Shown: positions 34,386 to 46,382 of the stretch, piece after piece
How positions within the stretch are numbered: the stretch's first letter is position 1
How the letters are laid out: every line of letters begins with the position of its first letter
Source of the DNA: Cavia porcellus
Taxonomy: Eukaryota; Chordata; Mammalia; Rodentia; Caviidae
Length of the DNA stretch: 64,000 nt
Direction: 5' to 3'
Assembly: GCF_034190915.1 (NCBI RefSeq)
Contig: NW_026947485.1
Span: 34,299,519-34,363,518, forward strand
Program-made: the position numbers and the translations under genes
The notes under the pieces: model-generated
What the model was told of the DNA's origin: nothing
Seen by the model: the letters and a program-made list of their open reading frames with translations, nothing else
Databases searched by the model: none

Positions 34386-34639
34386 TTTTGAGTTGAAGAA
34401 ATAGAAGAATGGGTTTTACTTATGTTTTTTGGGATCAGGAGGAGAATTTTTTTCAATGAGGCCCACTGCCTGTTGTTCTTGCCATATCCACATTTCCCCC
34501 TGCCCCTTCCTGGGCATGTTGGACAAGCTTGCTTCCTTTTGGAGGAGGGGTCAGAGGAAGAAAAATGGAAGCGATGGAAGGGGTGAAGTACCCTCAGGTG
34601 TTCCATAATGATCAGAAGGAAATAATAGTCAACATACAA

Positions 34640-35960
34640 TTAAAACACACAGTATTTTCTGGCTTGTTTCATTCAACCACAAAACAAGACATTTGTTTCT
34701 TTCATGTTCTTTTCTCATTAATTTGTTCATTCTACTTTTATTTTGCTATTCTATCATATCAAAATTTTGCATATTGCTGTGTGTTTATGCAGCCTCTGCT
34801 GGTGGACCTTTGAGTTGTTTCTGAGTTGTTGCGCTCACAAAAAATGTTGCTATGGACCTCTTTTTACACAAGAGCCAGGTACACAGTAGATATGTGTGTG
34901 TTTCTGTAAGTTAGAACTTCGTGAATTATGAATGTGCATATTTACAACTTTTTCAGATAATAAAATACTTACCAAATTGTACCAATGTGATGTACCAATC
35001 CTCAGCTACATGTGAAAAATTTTTTCACATCAGGTTTGATGCCGTTAGTATTTTTAATTTTTCCCAAATTTAATTTGAATTTTCTAATGATATTTCTGTT
35101 GTTGATTTCTAACTTAGTTCTGTTTTAGTCATAGAATATATTTTGTATTATTTGAATTCTTATGATTGCACTGAGATTTGTTTTACAGACCAGATTTGGT
35201 TAATCTTGGTAAATGCTCCACATGTACTTTAAAAATGTATGTGTTCTCATATTATTCAGTGGTGTGTTCTATAAATGTATGCTATATATGTGTATTAAGT
35301 GAGGTTAGTGCTTTGATTCTATAGTTGAAGTCTTACATATCCTTCACTGTTTTTTGACCAGCAGTTATTGCAACAGTGGTACTGAAATCTCATACTATGA
35401 CTGAAAATGTGAAGTGTGTTGGAAACGTTTTTTACTATAGCTTGTCAGGTTTGGGGCTATTTTCCAGCTAATCACTATTACTTTATATTAACCAAAAGCA
35501 GACATCTTTGCCTCTTTGTGATCATGCTTTTGCTTTCACGTGATAAATGTAAAATCTTCACAATAATGGGTTTTAATTGATTGTGGACAACTCTATCAGT
35601 GGGCTGTACATAATCCTCCAAATCTCTTACATGTGCCTTCTCTGTGTTTGTTACAACTTTATTGTGTTCAACATACAACATTTCACTTGAAGTTTTTTTT
35701 TTGATGCCCAAACTGATTTGAAGAACTATCTCTCTTTCTGACTGCCTCTATCACTGCATCATTTTTTCCACTTTTGTATCATCATTCCAATACATCACAT
35801 TCACTCCAATGGAAGTATTACTGTAGGTATACAATTCTTGGCTTTCTTCAGTTGATACAAGCCTAGGTATTCTCCTACCCACATAATTTTTCACTTGATT
35901 TTTTGCTATCTGGAATTGTCAGTTTTGATTTGTACCTCAGCAGGAGTATCTTTGTCTGTA
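34640..35960 (-). mobile_element. Old, diverged L1 fragment(s)
   Basis: Sequences such as TGTTGCTATGGACCTCTTTT (34842) and AGTGGTACTGAAATCTCATA resemble the reverse strand of old mammalian L1 3' and ORF2 regions. No readable frame. Confidence 0.45.
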
Positions 35961-36469
35961 CTTCTAGAAAGCTGTATTTTCCTTTTCATTAAACCAAACG
36001 TGTTACTACCACCATAGATGTTGGTCTATGGAGCATGACATGTTGCAAACTGCATAAACTGTGATGGTATCAGGCCATGATATCAGAAGCTCCCCAAAGT
36101 AGGTCTTATCAGTTAGTCTGAAGACAAAAAAGCCAGGAAGACTCAAGAGCTCTGGAAAACACAGAAAGTGAATGACAGTAAAGGAAAGGCACTAGGGGTG
36201 AAGATCACTGGTACCAAATGTTACCCCAGGAAAAATTCTTGAAAGATTTTAAGTTAGGGGATATATTAACAGTCAAGGTAATCTCTACTAGAATGTTGAA
36301 GGACTGTATTCTTAACCTTTCTGTATCACATTCTTGTTAAAATGAAAGAGTAGAAGATAATTATGCTGTTTTTTGATTATGTAAATCTAGCATAGGTCAC
36401 AGGTCCAGCATCTAGTTATAGACCACAGAAGTAGGACTGAACTTTCCTCCTTTGGAGCACTATACAAGA
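35961..36469. other. Unique, non-coding stretch
   Basis: Nothing recognised. Confidence 0.5.
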
Positions 36470-36660
36470 AGTTAGGATTTCTGGTACATGCCTATTATCT
36501 CAGCCTCTCAGGAAGCTAAGGCAAAACATCCCATGTTGGAGATCAGCCTGCAAAACTTAGTAAGACATTGTCTCAAAAGAAAATGAAAAGACTGGAGAGA
36601 TATCTCAGCAGGAAAGTAATTGCCTTGTACAAGGAGCCTTTGGTTCAATCTGTAGTACTG
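36470..36660 (+). mobile_element. Composite SINE: B1 left part joined to ID-like right part
   Basis: A B1-type half (GGTACATGCCTATTATCTCAG, GAGATCAGCCTGCAAAACTT) is followed, after an A-rich linker, by an ID-like half (GACTGGAGAGATATCTCAGC, GGTTCAATCTGTAGTACTG). 7SL/ID dimeric SINEs of this kind are known in rodents. Confidence 0.7.
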
Positions 36661-36662
36661 CG

Positions 36663-36702
<40 letters not shown>

Positions 36703-36715
36703 ACTACCACCACCA
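36661..36715. repeat. (CG)n(CA)n then CAC/CAT microsatellite
   Basis: Alternating GC dinucleotides at 36661-36670 run straight into about 15 CA repeats and then ACC/ACT triplets. Sits at the tail of the composite SINE. Confidence 0.95.
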
Positions 36716-37579
36716 CCATCACAATGTCAAGTAAACTATCAAAATAAAGTTATACAAGGTTAAATGTAAAGTCTTCATTTTAGTTTAAAGAAGCTGTTCA
36801 AATATAGGACTGTAGGTCCTTGGAGGGGTAGATGCCCTGATGAAACTATCCTGAGAGTGTTGGTTGATCAATATCACACACAGTCTATACTTACCTTAAT
36901 AGAGACGTAGTCTTCAGGTCATGAAAGTAGTTGATTATATCAGCCACATTTTTAAATATGTTTTAAGTTTTGAAGACCACATTTGAAAAGAGCCTGCATT
37001 TGTTTAACCTGGAGGAAAATCAGGAAGAATATAAAGCAGTTTATGAATATTTGAGTTGCTGTGTTATAGAGAAAGTTATACTACAGTTACTGCAGTAACT
37101 GAAGACTATTCCAAAAGGAATAATTGAGACAATGAATAAAAGTCAACAAAAATAAGCCCATGCATCACATAAGAAAAAGCACCCCGGCTATAGAAAGTAA
37201 CGATATCCTTACCAGTAAAGATTCTCGGAGACTGGATGACTTGATATTACCATCATCACCATCATGGCTGCTTATGAGAGACTAAGCTGAGTATCTTAAA
37301 ATTTTCCAGTTGTAAGGAGAAATGTTTTTAGATGCTGCAGGATGAATTGAAAGGTGCATTAAGGCACAGTCTCAAAAATAGTATCAGAATATGAAATCAG
37401 GAAGACTAATGCTCTCATTACCCTTGGTTGTAGCTAAGATCCTTCTCAGAGCAAACATCTTTTCTTGCTATGTGTACAAAGACCATGCAAAACCAAACTA
37501 ATATGAGGATTAGAAACCACACGGGACAGAGAAAACTCAAGAGAACTGAGAGTGATTTGTTTGAAAGACAAGGAACTGG
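36716..37579. other. Unique, non-coding stretch
   Basis: Nothing recognised. Confidence 0.5.
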
Positions 37580-37584
37580 GCATG

Positions 37585-37988
37585 TGTTATGATTTATATG
37601 TAAATGTCTTCCCAAACCCTCATGTGCTATAGGTGGGATTTTGGGAGGTGGCTAGGTCTGGGGAGTATGAATGTGGATAAGGGATGTCTGAGTAGCATTA
37701 AGGGTGTGACAGTAAATCCACTGATTGGCTTAACCTTGCTCTGGGTGTTAGTAAAGGGACGCCCCACCCTGGGTACAGTGGTGCCACCCAAAAGGCTGGG
37801 AAAAGCAGGTTTGCTGCATGTTGCCTTCTGCCTGCCCTGGCATTGACTGCTTCTCCTCTGCCATGTCACCCTACTTGAAGCCGGCTGACTGTGGACTGAA
37901 ACTTCTACAAACTGTGAGCCAAAATAACCTTTCCTGATGTAACTGTGGGTGTTGAGATTTTGTCCCAGCAATGAGAAGATAACTAACA
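37585..37988 (+). mobile_element. MaLR-type LTR (solo)
   Basis: Starts TGTTATGATTTATATG, ends GAAGATAACTAACA, with GCTGACTGTGGACTGAAACT and GAGCCAAAATAACC near the 3' part. Flanked by GCATG / GCAGG, a 5-bp duplication with one change, the size expected for ERV-L and MaLR. Confidence 0.8.
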
Positions 37989-37993
37989 GCAGG

Positions 37994-38961
37994 TTATGAA
38001 ACTGTTTTTAGAACTTGCTGGCTTGTATGATAGCTTTATGACGGTGCCATAAGAGATGAAAAAGAAAAAGAGTTCTGTGGGGCACAACATAAAGGCAGTA
38101 AGACAAATAAGATTGTCTATCAAATTGGTAAACTGTGTTCCAAATCCCTGAATTCATTACAAGTGCAACTATTCACTCCTATATCTGGTGACTAATTGCT
38201 GTAAGTGTTGTAGATGATTCTCTATTGAGTGAGCAGCAGTAGTTTATGTCATTGGTCAAAAATTTTGCCCTCGTAACCCTTAACTATTAAAAATTGTCAA
38301 GAATTGCAAAAAAATTTTGTTCTATGTGGGCTATACATATAGATGCTTACCATAGTAGAAATTAAAACTATTTATTTTTAAAAATTAGAAAAAAATTTAT
38401 TTTAAAAAATGAGAAAAAATTTTTAAATGTTTGTACTAATTCATTTAAAATAACACTATAAACCCATTACATATCATACAAATTATGTTTTATTTTAAAA
38501 TGACTATCTTTCTAAAAAGACAAATTTGTTGAGAAGGATGACACTGTCTTGCATTTGTACAAAGCTGTTTAATGAGCGGTCTATTTGAAACAACTGGATC
38601 TTCTCATCTTCTACTGTCACTGCGTTACATTAGCACATGTTATGCAGTCTCTGGAAAGTCCTCTCTACATTTCTGAAAGAATGAGAGTGAAAAGAAAAAT
38701 GCTGTCACAATGAACCTCCCAGAAAGCATCCTGCAAGGCCCAAATACACTTTAACCCAGTGTAATTTAGTAGCAGCAACCTCATTTGTTGAGTCAAAATT
38801 AATACATGAATGAGCCATCTGAGTAGTTTTCAATACAAACCAAATGGGTCTACTTCAGAAGAAATCAAAGCCAAATAAACTCATCAAAATCCAGAAGTAT
38901 TGTTTTACTTTTTCTGACAAAATCAAAATGTATTAATTATCAGATAGAAACTCAATACTCT
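37994..38961. other. AT-rich unique stretch
   Basis: No gene or family recognised. Confidence 0.5.
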
Positions 38962-39118
38962 TTTTTTTCTTTCTTTTGAGACAAGGTCTCACTATGTAGC
39001 TCAGCTGGCCCGTGAACTCATTATGAAGCCCAGGATAGTCTTGAACCCACAGAAATTCTTCTCCCTCAGCCTCCCAAGTGCTAGTATTATAGGCATGTAC
39101 CACCATGTCTAGTTAAAG
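38962..39118 (-). mobile_element. B1 SINE with internal duplication
   Basis: Plus strand shows GAGACAAGGTCTCACTATGT, two successive GTAGCTCAGCTGGCC / GAAGCCCAGGATAGTC-type units (the B1 internal duplication), then CCTCAGCCTCCCAAGTGCTA. Minus orientation. Confidence 0.9.
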
Positions 39119-39299
39119 TTCAATATTCTTCATAGTCTCATATCATTAGTTATTATAGATTTAAATGATTCATCAGCAACGAAACTGTTCTGAAAATGGT
39201 ATAACTGAGTCATATCAAAGATGATGATGTATCAATGCAGAATACCAAAGGTTTGAATTGTCTTTCATAATGTACTCAAGAGCTGCGATCTACAGTTGC

Positions 39300-39314
39300 A
39301 CCTAGAGGATTTTT
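39300..39314. repeat. TSD of the full-length minus-strand L1 (3' side)
   Basis: ACCTAGAGGATTTTT, identical to 48058-48072. Confidence 0.9.
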
Positions 39315-39317
39315 TAC

Positions 39318-39660
39318 AAAATTTTGTTTAAAGATTAAAAAAAAGCAAAACAGAGGAAAGGGTAGAAATAATGCAGGATTTCAAAAAAACAGTAAGAAAA
39401 CACTAGTTGATAAATTGCATACTGTCATCTTAGAAATAGTTGTTCAAGTTACAAAATTAAAGCATACAACGTGGACATTCATGCACTGAGACTGCAAATA
39501 ATTCTGTTCATTGATCCAACAAAAGCTTACTAGTATGGTTATCAATCCTATACACTTAAACATACATGCAGTTATATCCTTCAGAGCACTTACTTTTCCT
39601 CTCTTTTTTATAATAACAATTACACAATTTGGGTTTTATTACTCCTACATTTATTATTAC
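39318..39660 (-). repeat. L1 3' UTR, short form
   Basis: Only the final 340 bases of the shared 3' UTR are present. They join the ORF2 end directly at a TCTCTAGTGTAA / AAAGTAATAA boundary, so the proximal part of the long form is missing. Confidence 0.8.
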
Positions 39661-41394
39661 TTTTTACACTAGAGACACAATGTAATATTTATAAATGTGA
39701 TTCTCATTTATTTCATTTATGAGAATAGTCTCAAGTTGTCTCCATCGTGCTTTTTATTGCTGAGTAATATTCCATTGTATAAAAATATCACATTTTTTTT
39801 ATCCATTCTGTGATTGATGAGCCTTTTGGTTGTTTCCAAGATTTAGCTATCACAAATTGTGCTGCTATGAACATGGGTGCACATATATCACTGTAACATG
39901 ACCTTTCCAGTTTTTCTGGGAAAATACCCAGGAGGGGAATAGCTGGATTGAATGGAACTTCCAATCCTAGTCTTCTAAGAAATCTCCATACTCATTTCCA
40001 TAGTGGCTGAACCAGTCTACCAACAGTGGAGCAGTGTTCCTTTTTCCCTGCAGCCTCACTGATATTTGTTATCAGATGATTTTCTGATGGCAGCTATTCT
40101 TTCTGGAGTGAGATAAAATCTCAATGATGTTTTAATTTGCACTTCTCAAATGACCAGTGATGGTGAACATTTCTTCATATATTTATTTGCCATTTGTATA
40201 TCTTCATTTGAGAAACAAGTATTCATCTCAGATGCCCATTTTTGGAGGGGGTCTTTGAATTTGGGGGGCTTGATGTTTTTCAACTCTTTATATGTTCTAG
40301 GTATAAGCCTTTTGTCTGAGGGGGTGCTGGCTAAAATTCTTTCCCATTCTGTGGGTTTTCTTTTCACTCTGTTGGTGATTTCCTTTGAAGGGCAGAAACA
40401 TTTCAATAATATGAGATCCCAGTTATTGATTCTTTGAAGTGTTTCCCTTGCAGTTTGTGTTTTGTTCATGAATTCTCTGCCTACCTCTCTGTCTCCAAGA
40501 CTTCTACCTACCTTGTCCTCCGGTAGATTTAGTGTTTCTGTTTTAATATTTAGGTCTTTGATCCATTTAGACTTTAGTTTTGTGCATGGTGATATGCATG
40601 GGTCTAGTTTCAGTCTTCGGCATGTGGAAAGCCAATTTTTCCAACACCATTTAGTAAAGAAGCTATCCTTCCAGTGAACATGCTTAGCACCTTTGTCAAA
40701 TATCAGGTGGCTGAGTGTCTTTGTAGTTGTGTTTGCATCTTCTAATCTGTTTCATTGATCCTCAGGTCTATTTCTTTACCAGTACCATGCTGATTTTATC
40801 CCTGTGACTTTGTAGTACAGTTTCAACTCAGAAATTGAGATGCCTCCTCCCTTGCCTTCGTAGCCCAGAATAGCCTTTGCTAGTCTAGGTTTCTTCTGTT
40901 TCCAAATGAATTTTAGGTGTGTTTTCTCTAGACCTGTGAGGTATATTAATGGTATTTTGATTGGGATTGCATTGAATCTGTATAAAAGTTTTGGATGTAT
41001 CGCCTTTTTCACCAGGTTGGTTCTTCCTAGCCAAGAGTAAGGAATATCCTTCCATTTTCTAAAATTCTCTTCAATCTCTTTTTTTAGTGTAGCATAATTT
41101 TCAACATATAGGTCTTTTACATTCTTAGATTAATTCTTAAATATTTCATTTTTTAGATACGATTGTGAAAGATGGTATTTCCATAATTTCTCTCTCGGTG
41201 AGTTTTTTGTTTGTGTACAGGAATGCTATTGATTTTTGGGCACTGACTTTGTATCCATCTACACTGCTCAATTTGTTTATTACCTCTAGTAGTCTTTTAA
41301 TGGAGTTTTTTGGGTCTTCTATATAAAGTATCATGTCGGCTGCAACTAGTGATAGTTTAACTTCTTCCTTTCCTATCTTATTCTTTTTATTTCT

Positions 41395-42720
41395 CTCTCT
41401 CTTTTTTAAATTTTATTTAAGGAGAAAAAGAAAAAAAGCAGAGAAAGGGTACAAGTTATACAGATTTACAGAAAAAAAATAAACAGTAAGAAATCACTAG
41501 TTAATGGATTACATATTGTCATCTTAGAAATAATTGGTCAAGTTAAAAAATTAAAGCTTATAAAGTGGACGTTCCAACAGTGAGACTGCAAACAGTTCTG
41601 TTCAATGATCCAACAAAACTCAGTGATATCATTATCTATCTTATACACTTAAATATACATGCAGTTATATCATTTAGAGCACTTTCTTTTCCTCTCTTTT
41701 GTACAATGACAATTACACATTTTGGGTTTTGTTGCTCCCACAGTTCTTATTACTTTTTTGGAAGAGAGTAGAACCAAGTGTGACATAACAGAACAGAGTC
41801 AGTCAAATCAAAAGGGTGGACATAATAGATAATGTAAAAGCATAATACAAGGTGATCAACAATGGTTACCATAATGCCTCCCGCTATCTCTAATAGAATT
41901 GCCTATATCATCAGTTATAATAAAATTGAACAAAACAGTAAAGAACAAAACTGACAAAACCAAAACATTGGAGACATTACAGGTCTTCAAAAGTAGATAA
42001 CAGTCAACCAGAATGGGCGTCTTAAGGAATCCCACTATCTTCACAGTTGTTGCCTAAACTTTAGAACCTGGTACTATCAAGCAAAACAGAATAGAGGGAC
42101 ATCAGTCAAAACAAGATGGTGAAGCAATACAGGGCTTTAAATCAAGATAATGGAAAGTCAAAGTGGATTACTATAATATATCCTGCTATTTTTTATTTAT
42201 TTTTCCCTTAATTAAAAGGATACAAATAAAAAAGTAAATAATAAAGTGGAGATTGAGATAAAAGAGGGCATAACAGCAAAACAGCACAGATCAAAACATA
42301 ACCATTTAAGCAAAATAGTTTTTCACCACAAGATAATCCCAACATAAAAGTAGTTACCATATTGTCTCCTTCCTTGAAATCTTTGAGTATAACTTCATAT
42401 ACTGTAGCATCAAATATATCAAAACAATGTAAAAGCATTTAAGAGAATGACAGTATTACAGGGTATTTAGAATCAACTAACAGAAAATGAACAACAGTTT
42501 CTGTATAATCTCCTTGTCTATAAAAGTTTTTGCTTATACTATCATACATAATAAAATCCAGTAAGATACAACCTGCTTAGACCAATGGAGACAGAAGAAC
42601 AGAAGTTTGATGAGACTTCAAAACAAGATGATACTAAATCAGTATTACCTATTAAGACATCATTTTCTCCAAAATAGCTGTTCCTATCATCCAATCTTCT
42701 CTGCTTCATTTCTGTTGAGC
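41395..42720 (-). repeat. L1-lineage 3' UTR, copy in ORF1-only element 2
   Basis: Near-colinear with 80-1392 over its full length, with small indels. Confidence 0.85.
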
Positions 42721-42739
42721 TCTATTTCTGTCATTAATG

Positions 42740-43789
42740 TCAGTTTGTCTTCTTCATTTTGTTTTCTGCTTCATTCATTGTGGCCTCTCTGCCACTATTT
42801 CTGGATTCTTTGTATTTTTCTTTTTTAGAATATCCTGCAGTATTCTCTGTAGAGTTGAATTGGTGGTTGCATATTCCCCTAGTTCCTCTTTATCCTGGAA
42901 GCACCTTGTTTTTCCATCAATTTCCAGGGATAGTTGTGCAGGATATATCAATCTTAGCTGGAGATTATTATCTTTCAAAGTTTGAATTATTTCCCCCCAT
43001 GCTCTTCATGATTTGATGGGTTGTGCTGAGAAATCTGCTGTAATTCTGATACGTGTTCCCTTGTAAGTGATGTTTCTTGTCTCTGACGGCTTTTAATATT
43101 CTGTTCTTGTATTGAATTTCTGGAATTTTAATTATCATATGCCTGGGTGTTGCTCTGTTTGGGTTGTAGGTGGCTGGGGTCCTGTATGCTTCATACAACT
43201 GAGTATCTTTACCTTTTGCTAAATTAGGAAAATTCTCCTGGATTATTTCTGTGAGTAGCTTTTGTAGCTCATTTGTTTGTGTCGCTGCTTCTTCTTTTAT
43301 ATTCTTAATTCTTAAGTTATGGATCCTCTTATCATTTTCTAGTCTTTGTATTATTGCTGTTTATTTCTTTGTTATTTTTAAGAAGTTTTTCATTTCATTC
43401 TCCCATATTACAAATCTGCCCTCCAGTTCAGATAATCTGTCCTTAGTTTCTTTCAAGCTGTTATGCCAGTTTTTGATAGAGGTTTTAGTTTCCTGGTAAT
43501 CTCCTTGAACCTGTTTCACATATTCTATGCTTTCTCTATTTTCTCCATCAAACAATTCTCCCCTCTTTTTCTGCTTTTCCATTCCACCATCTGTTTTTTC
43601 TTGGGTGGTGCTTAGCATTTCTCTAACTATTGTGCTTATGTCTAGCTTCAGGTCATTAATAACTTCATTCCTGAACTTGTCTATGAGGCTCTGGAGATAG
43701 CGCTTTATATCTATTGGTGCTGTGTCTGCTATTGCCTCTTTCTCAGGATTGGGGGCTGAGGACCCTTTCTTGTTGCTGCCTCTTCCCAT
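42740..43789 (-). pseudogene. ORF1 of ORF1-only element 2, broken
   Basis: Closely related to the intact ORF1 at 1393-2538. Lacks a short stretch after residue about 22 of the N-terminus. The first 142 codons are open (43789-43361), then CAA has become TAA right after NFLKITKK. Later segments (43198-42968 and 42978-42775) are in shifted frames. Domain order is the same: coiled coil, RRM, C-terminal domain. Confidence 0.85.
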
Positions 43790-44549
43790 ATTCTTTGTTC
43801 CTTATATATGCAAGCGTATATAGGAGGCCCAGCTTCCCTCCCTGTCAGTCACAGTCTGATTGAATTGGGCCGGCTAGGTGTTCCCGCCCACTGCAGCACA
43901 CCAGGAAGTTGCAGACCAGGCAGCCTATGTGGGGCCCACCCCTCCAGGTCACCTTCAGGCGCTGGGATCTGGGTTGTGCTAGCCTATTGGGTCTCAGCCA
44001 GCAGCCTCACGTAGGCTAGGCACTTCTCACCAATCCCGCTTGAAAGGGGGATATGTGGCTGAAGTCACTGCAGCGCCCTGTTCCCGCAAGTCTGCCTGGT
44101 CCCAGAACGTCCTCTGTTGGAGTCTCCTAAACCATGGAAGAGACCCAGTTTCTCTCACTCACCGCACGTCAATGCACAGCTCCCTGCCCGTCCTGTTTTC
44201 AACTCCTTTCACCAATTCCCATTCTCAGAGCTTCCGTGCGTCTCTCTCCCTGCTGAGCCCATGTAGACGCAGCAGCAGCGGCGGGAAATCTAAATTGTGG
44301 CGGGAAACCCAAATCGTGGCTTCCAATGGTGTGGGCTTCAGCTTCCACACTGAGGCTTTTCTGTTCCTGTTATAGCACCATGATTGCATTCCCAGTTGGT
44401 TTCTCTCAGCCCAGTTCGTTCTTGGGTCAGCAGGGCATATCTCCACTTGTTTATGATTCCTTACTGTGCACCATTCCTGAATTCTAAGCTGGGTCTTTCA
44501 GAGAGCCTCCGTAGCTGCTGCTATCTGTCTGCTATCTGTCTCCCGGAAG
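43790..44549 (-). promoter_or_regulatory. 5' UTR of ORF1-only element 2
   Basis: GC-rich and colinear with 2539-3284 (shared GTTCCCGCCCACT, CGGAAG and other blocks), with small indels. Confidence 0.7.
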
Positions 44550-46382
44550 TTCCATACTTCTCTCTCTTGTTTGGTTGCCCTTGCAAGTATTTCCAGAACT
44601 ATATTGAACAGGAGTGGTGATAGGGGACATCCTTGTCTTGTTCCTGATTTTAGTGTGAAAGCTTTCAGTTTTTGTCCATTTAGTATAATGTTTGCTGTTG
44701 GTTTGTCATAGATGGCCTTTATGAGATTGAGGTAGACACCATGTATTCAAGTTTCTGAAGGGTTTTTATCATGTACACGTGTTGGACTTTATGAAAAGCT
44801 TTTGCTGCATCTATTGAGATGATCATGTGGTTTTTGTTTTGGGCTCTGTTGATGTAGTGTATTGCATTTATTGATTGCTTATGTTAAATCATCCCTGCAT
44901 TCCTTGAATAAATTCCACATGGTTGTGATGTATAATCTTCTTGATGATTTGCTGCATTTTATTTGCCAGTATTTTACTGAGAATCTTTGCATCAATGTTC
45001 ATTAGTGAGACTGGCCTATAGTTCTCCTTTTTGGATGGGTCTTTCTCTGGTTTTGGTATGAGAGTAATACTTGCCTCCAGGAATGATTTAGGGAGGGTTG
45101 CTTCCTGTTCAATTTCATTGAAGAGTTTAAGGAGTATTGGCATCAAATCTTCTTTAAATTTCTTGTAGAATTCAGCCATGAATTCATCAGGACCTGGGCT
45201 TTTCTCTGTTGGTAAATTTTTAATGACATTTTCAATTTCAATAGCTGATATTTCATTATTCAAAATTGCTATATCTTCTTGGTTGAGCTTTGTTCATTCC
45301 TATGCTTCTAGAAATCTGTCCATTTCCTCTGTGTTTCCTCTCTATGTGAGTAGGTATTCATGATCTTTTGCATTTCCATGGGATCTGTACTAATTTCCCT
45401 TTTTTCAGTCCTTATGCCATTCATTTTGAATTTCAGTGCACTATGATCAGATGTTATGCATAGGAGAATTTCGATAACTTTGCATTTACTTAAGAATGTT
45501 TTGTGAGATAATATATGGTCTATTTTGAAGAATGTCCCATGTGCAACTGAGAAGAATGTGCATTCTGATGTGGTTGGGTGGAACACTGTAAACATCTACT
45601 AAGTTCAATTGCTCACAGATATGATTTAGTTCTATTATTTCTTTGCTGACTTTTTGTCTAGTTGATCTATCTCTTTGTGACAAGAGGTAGTAACATCCCC
45701 TGTTATAACTGTGTTCTTGTGTATTTGGGTTTTCATATTCATTAGTATTTGCCTTATATAGTTGGATGTTCCTGTATTTGGTGCATATGTATTTATAATT
45801 GTTAGTTCTTCCTCTTGAATTTTCCACTAATGAGTATGTAGTGACCTTCTTTATCGCTTTTAATTATTTTAGGTTTGAAGTTCACATTGTCTGCAAATCG
45901 GATAGCTATCCCTGCTTTTTTCTGGTTACCTGTTGCATGGAATACTGTTTTCCATCCTTTGACTTTTAATATATGCATTTCCTTTTGGGTCAAATATGTT
46001 TGTTGTATACAGCATATTGTGGAATCAGATTTCTTGATCCATTCTATCAACCTGTTTCTTTTGATAGGTGAATTGAGGCCATTTACATTTATGGATATAA
46101 TGTACTGGCTTGTCTTCGCCATGTTATGTTCCCATTGTCTGCTTTCTGTTTTTCCCCCTTGTTTAATTGCTTGCCTTACCTGGTGGTTTCTTCCTGTTGT
46201 TGTTCTGGAGATTGTGGTCATTTTTATCTCTGTCTAGCATGCCTTTCAATACTCTTCCTAGGGTTGGTTTGGTGGACATGAATTTCTTCAGTGTTCTTTG
46301 TCATGGATGTATCTTGTTTCTCTATTAAGTTTGAATAAAAGGTTGGCTGAGTACATCAGTCTGGTTTGAAAGTTGTTTTCTT

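Larger units (their letters stand above)
41395..44549 (-). mobile_element. ORF1-only L1 derivative (HAL1-like), copy 2, nested in L1 ORF2
   Basis: Minus-strand order and length match copy 1: same 5' start (CTTCCGGGAGA at 44549), 5' UTR to 43790, ORF1 43789-42740, 3' UTR 42720-41395. The host ORF2 codons resume on either side, and the flanks share only a low-complexity TTCTCTCTCTCT stretch as the likely TSD. The insertion postdates the host L1. Confidence 0.9.
39690..46122 (-). pseudogene. L1 ORF2, dead and interrupted by insertion
   Basis: The minus-strand endonuclease begins MAKTSQYIISINVNGLNSPI at 46122, keeping the catalytic Asn motif, but the expected CCLQETH motif reads CCIQQTY, losing the catalytic Glu. 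The linker and early reverse transcriptase ([17 protein letters not shown], about 45200) and the [15 protein letters not shown] region (about 44640) follow. The coding sequence breaks at KQERE where the ORF1-only element entered and resumes at about 41395. There the FADD box reads VAAD, losing the first catalytic Asp. Later parts lie at 41334-41146, 41012-40776 and 40469-40146. Multiple frameshifts. Confidence 0.85.

Noticed and set aside
36508..36699. Minus-strand frame starting MCVCVCVCVC
   Set aside because: Translation of the (CA)n microsatellite.
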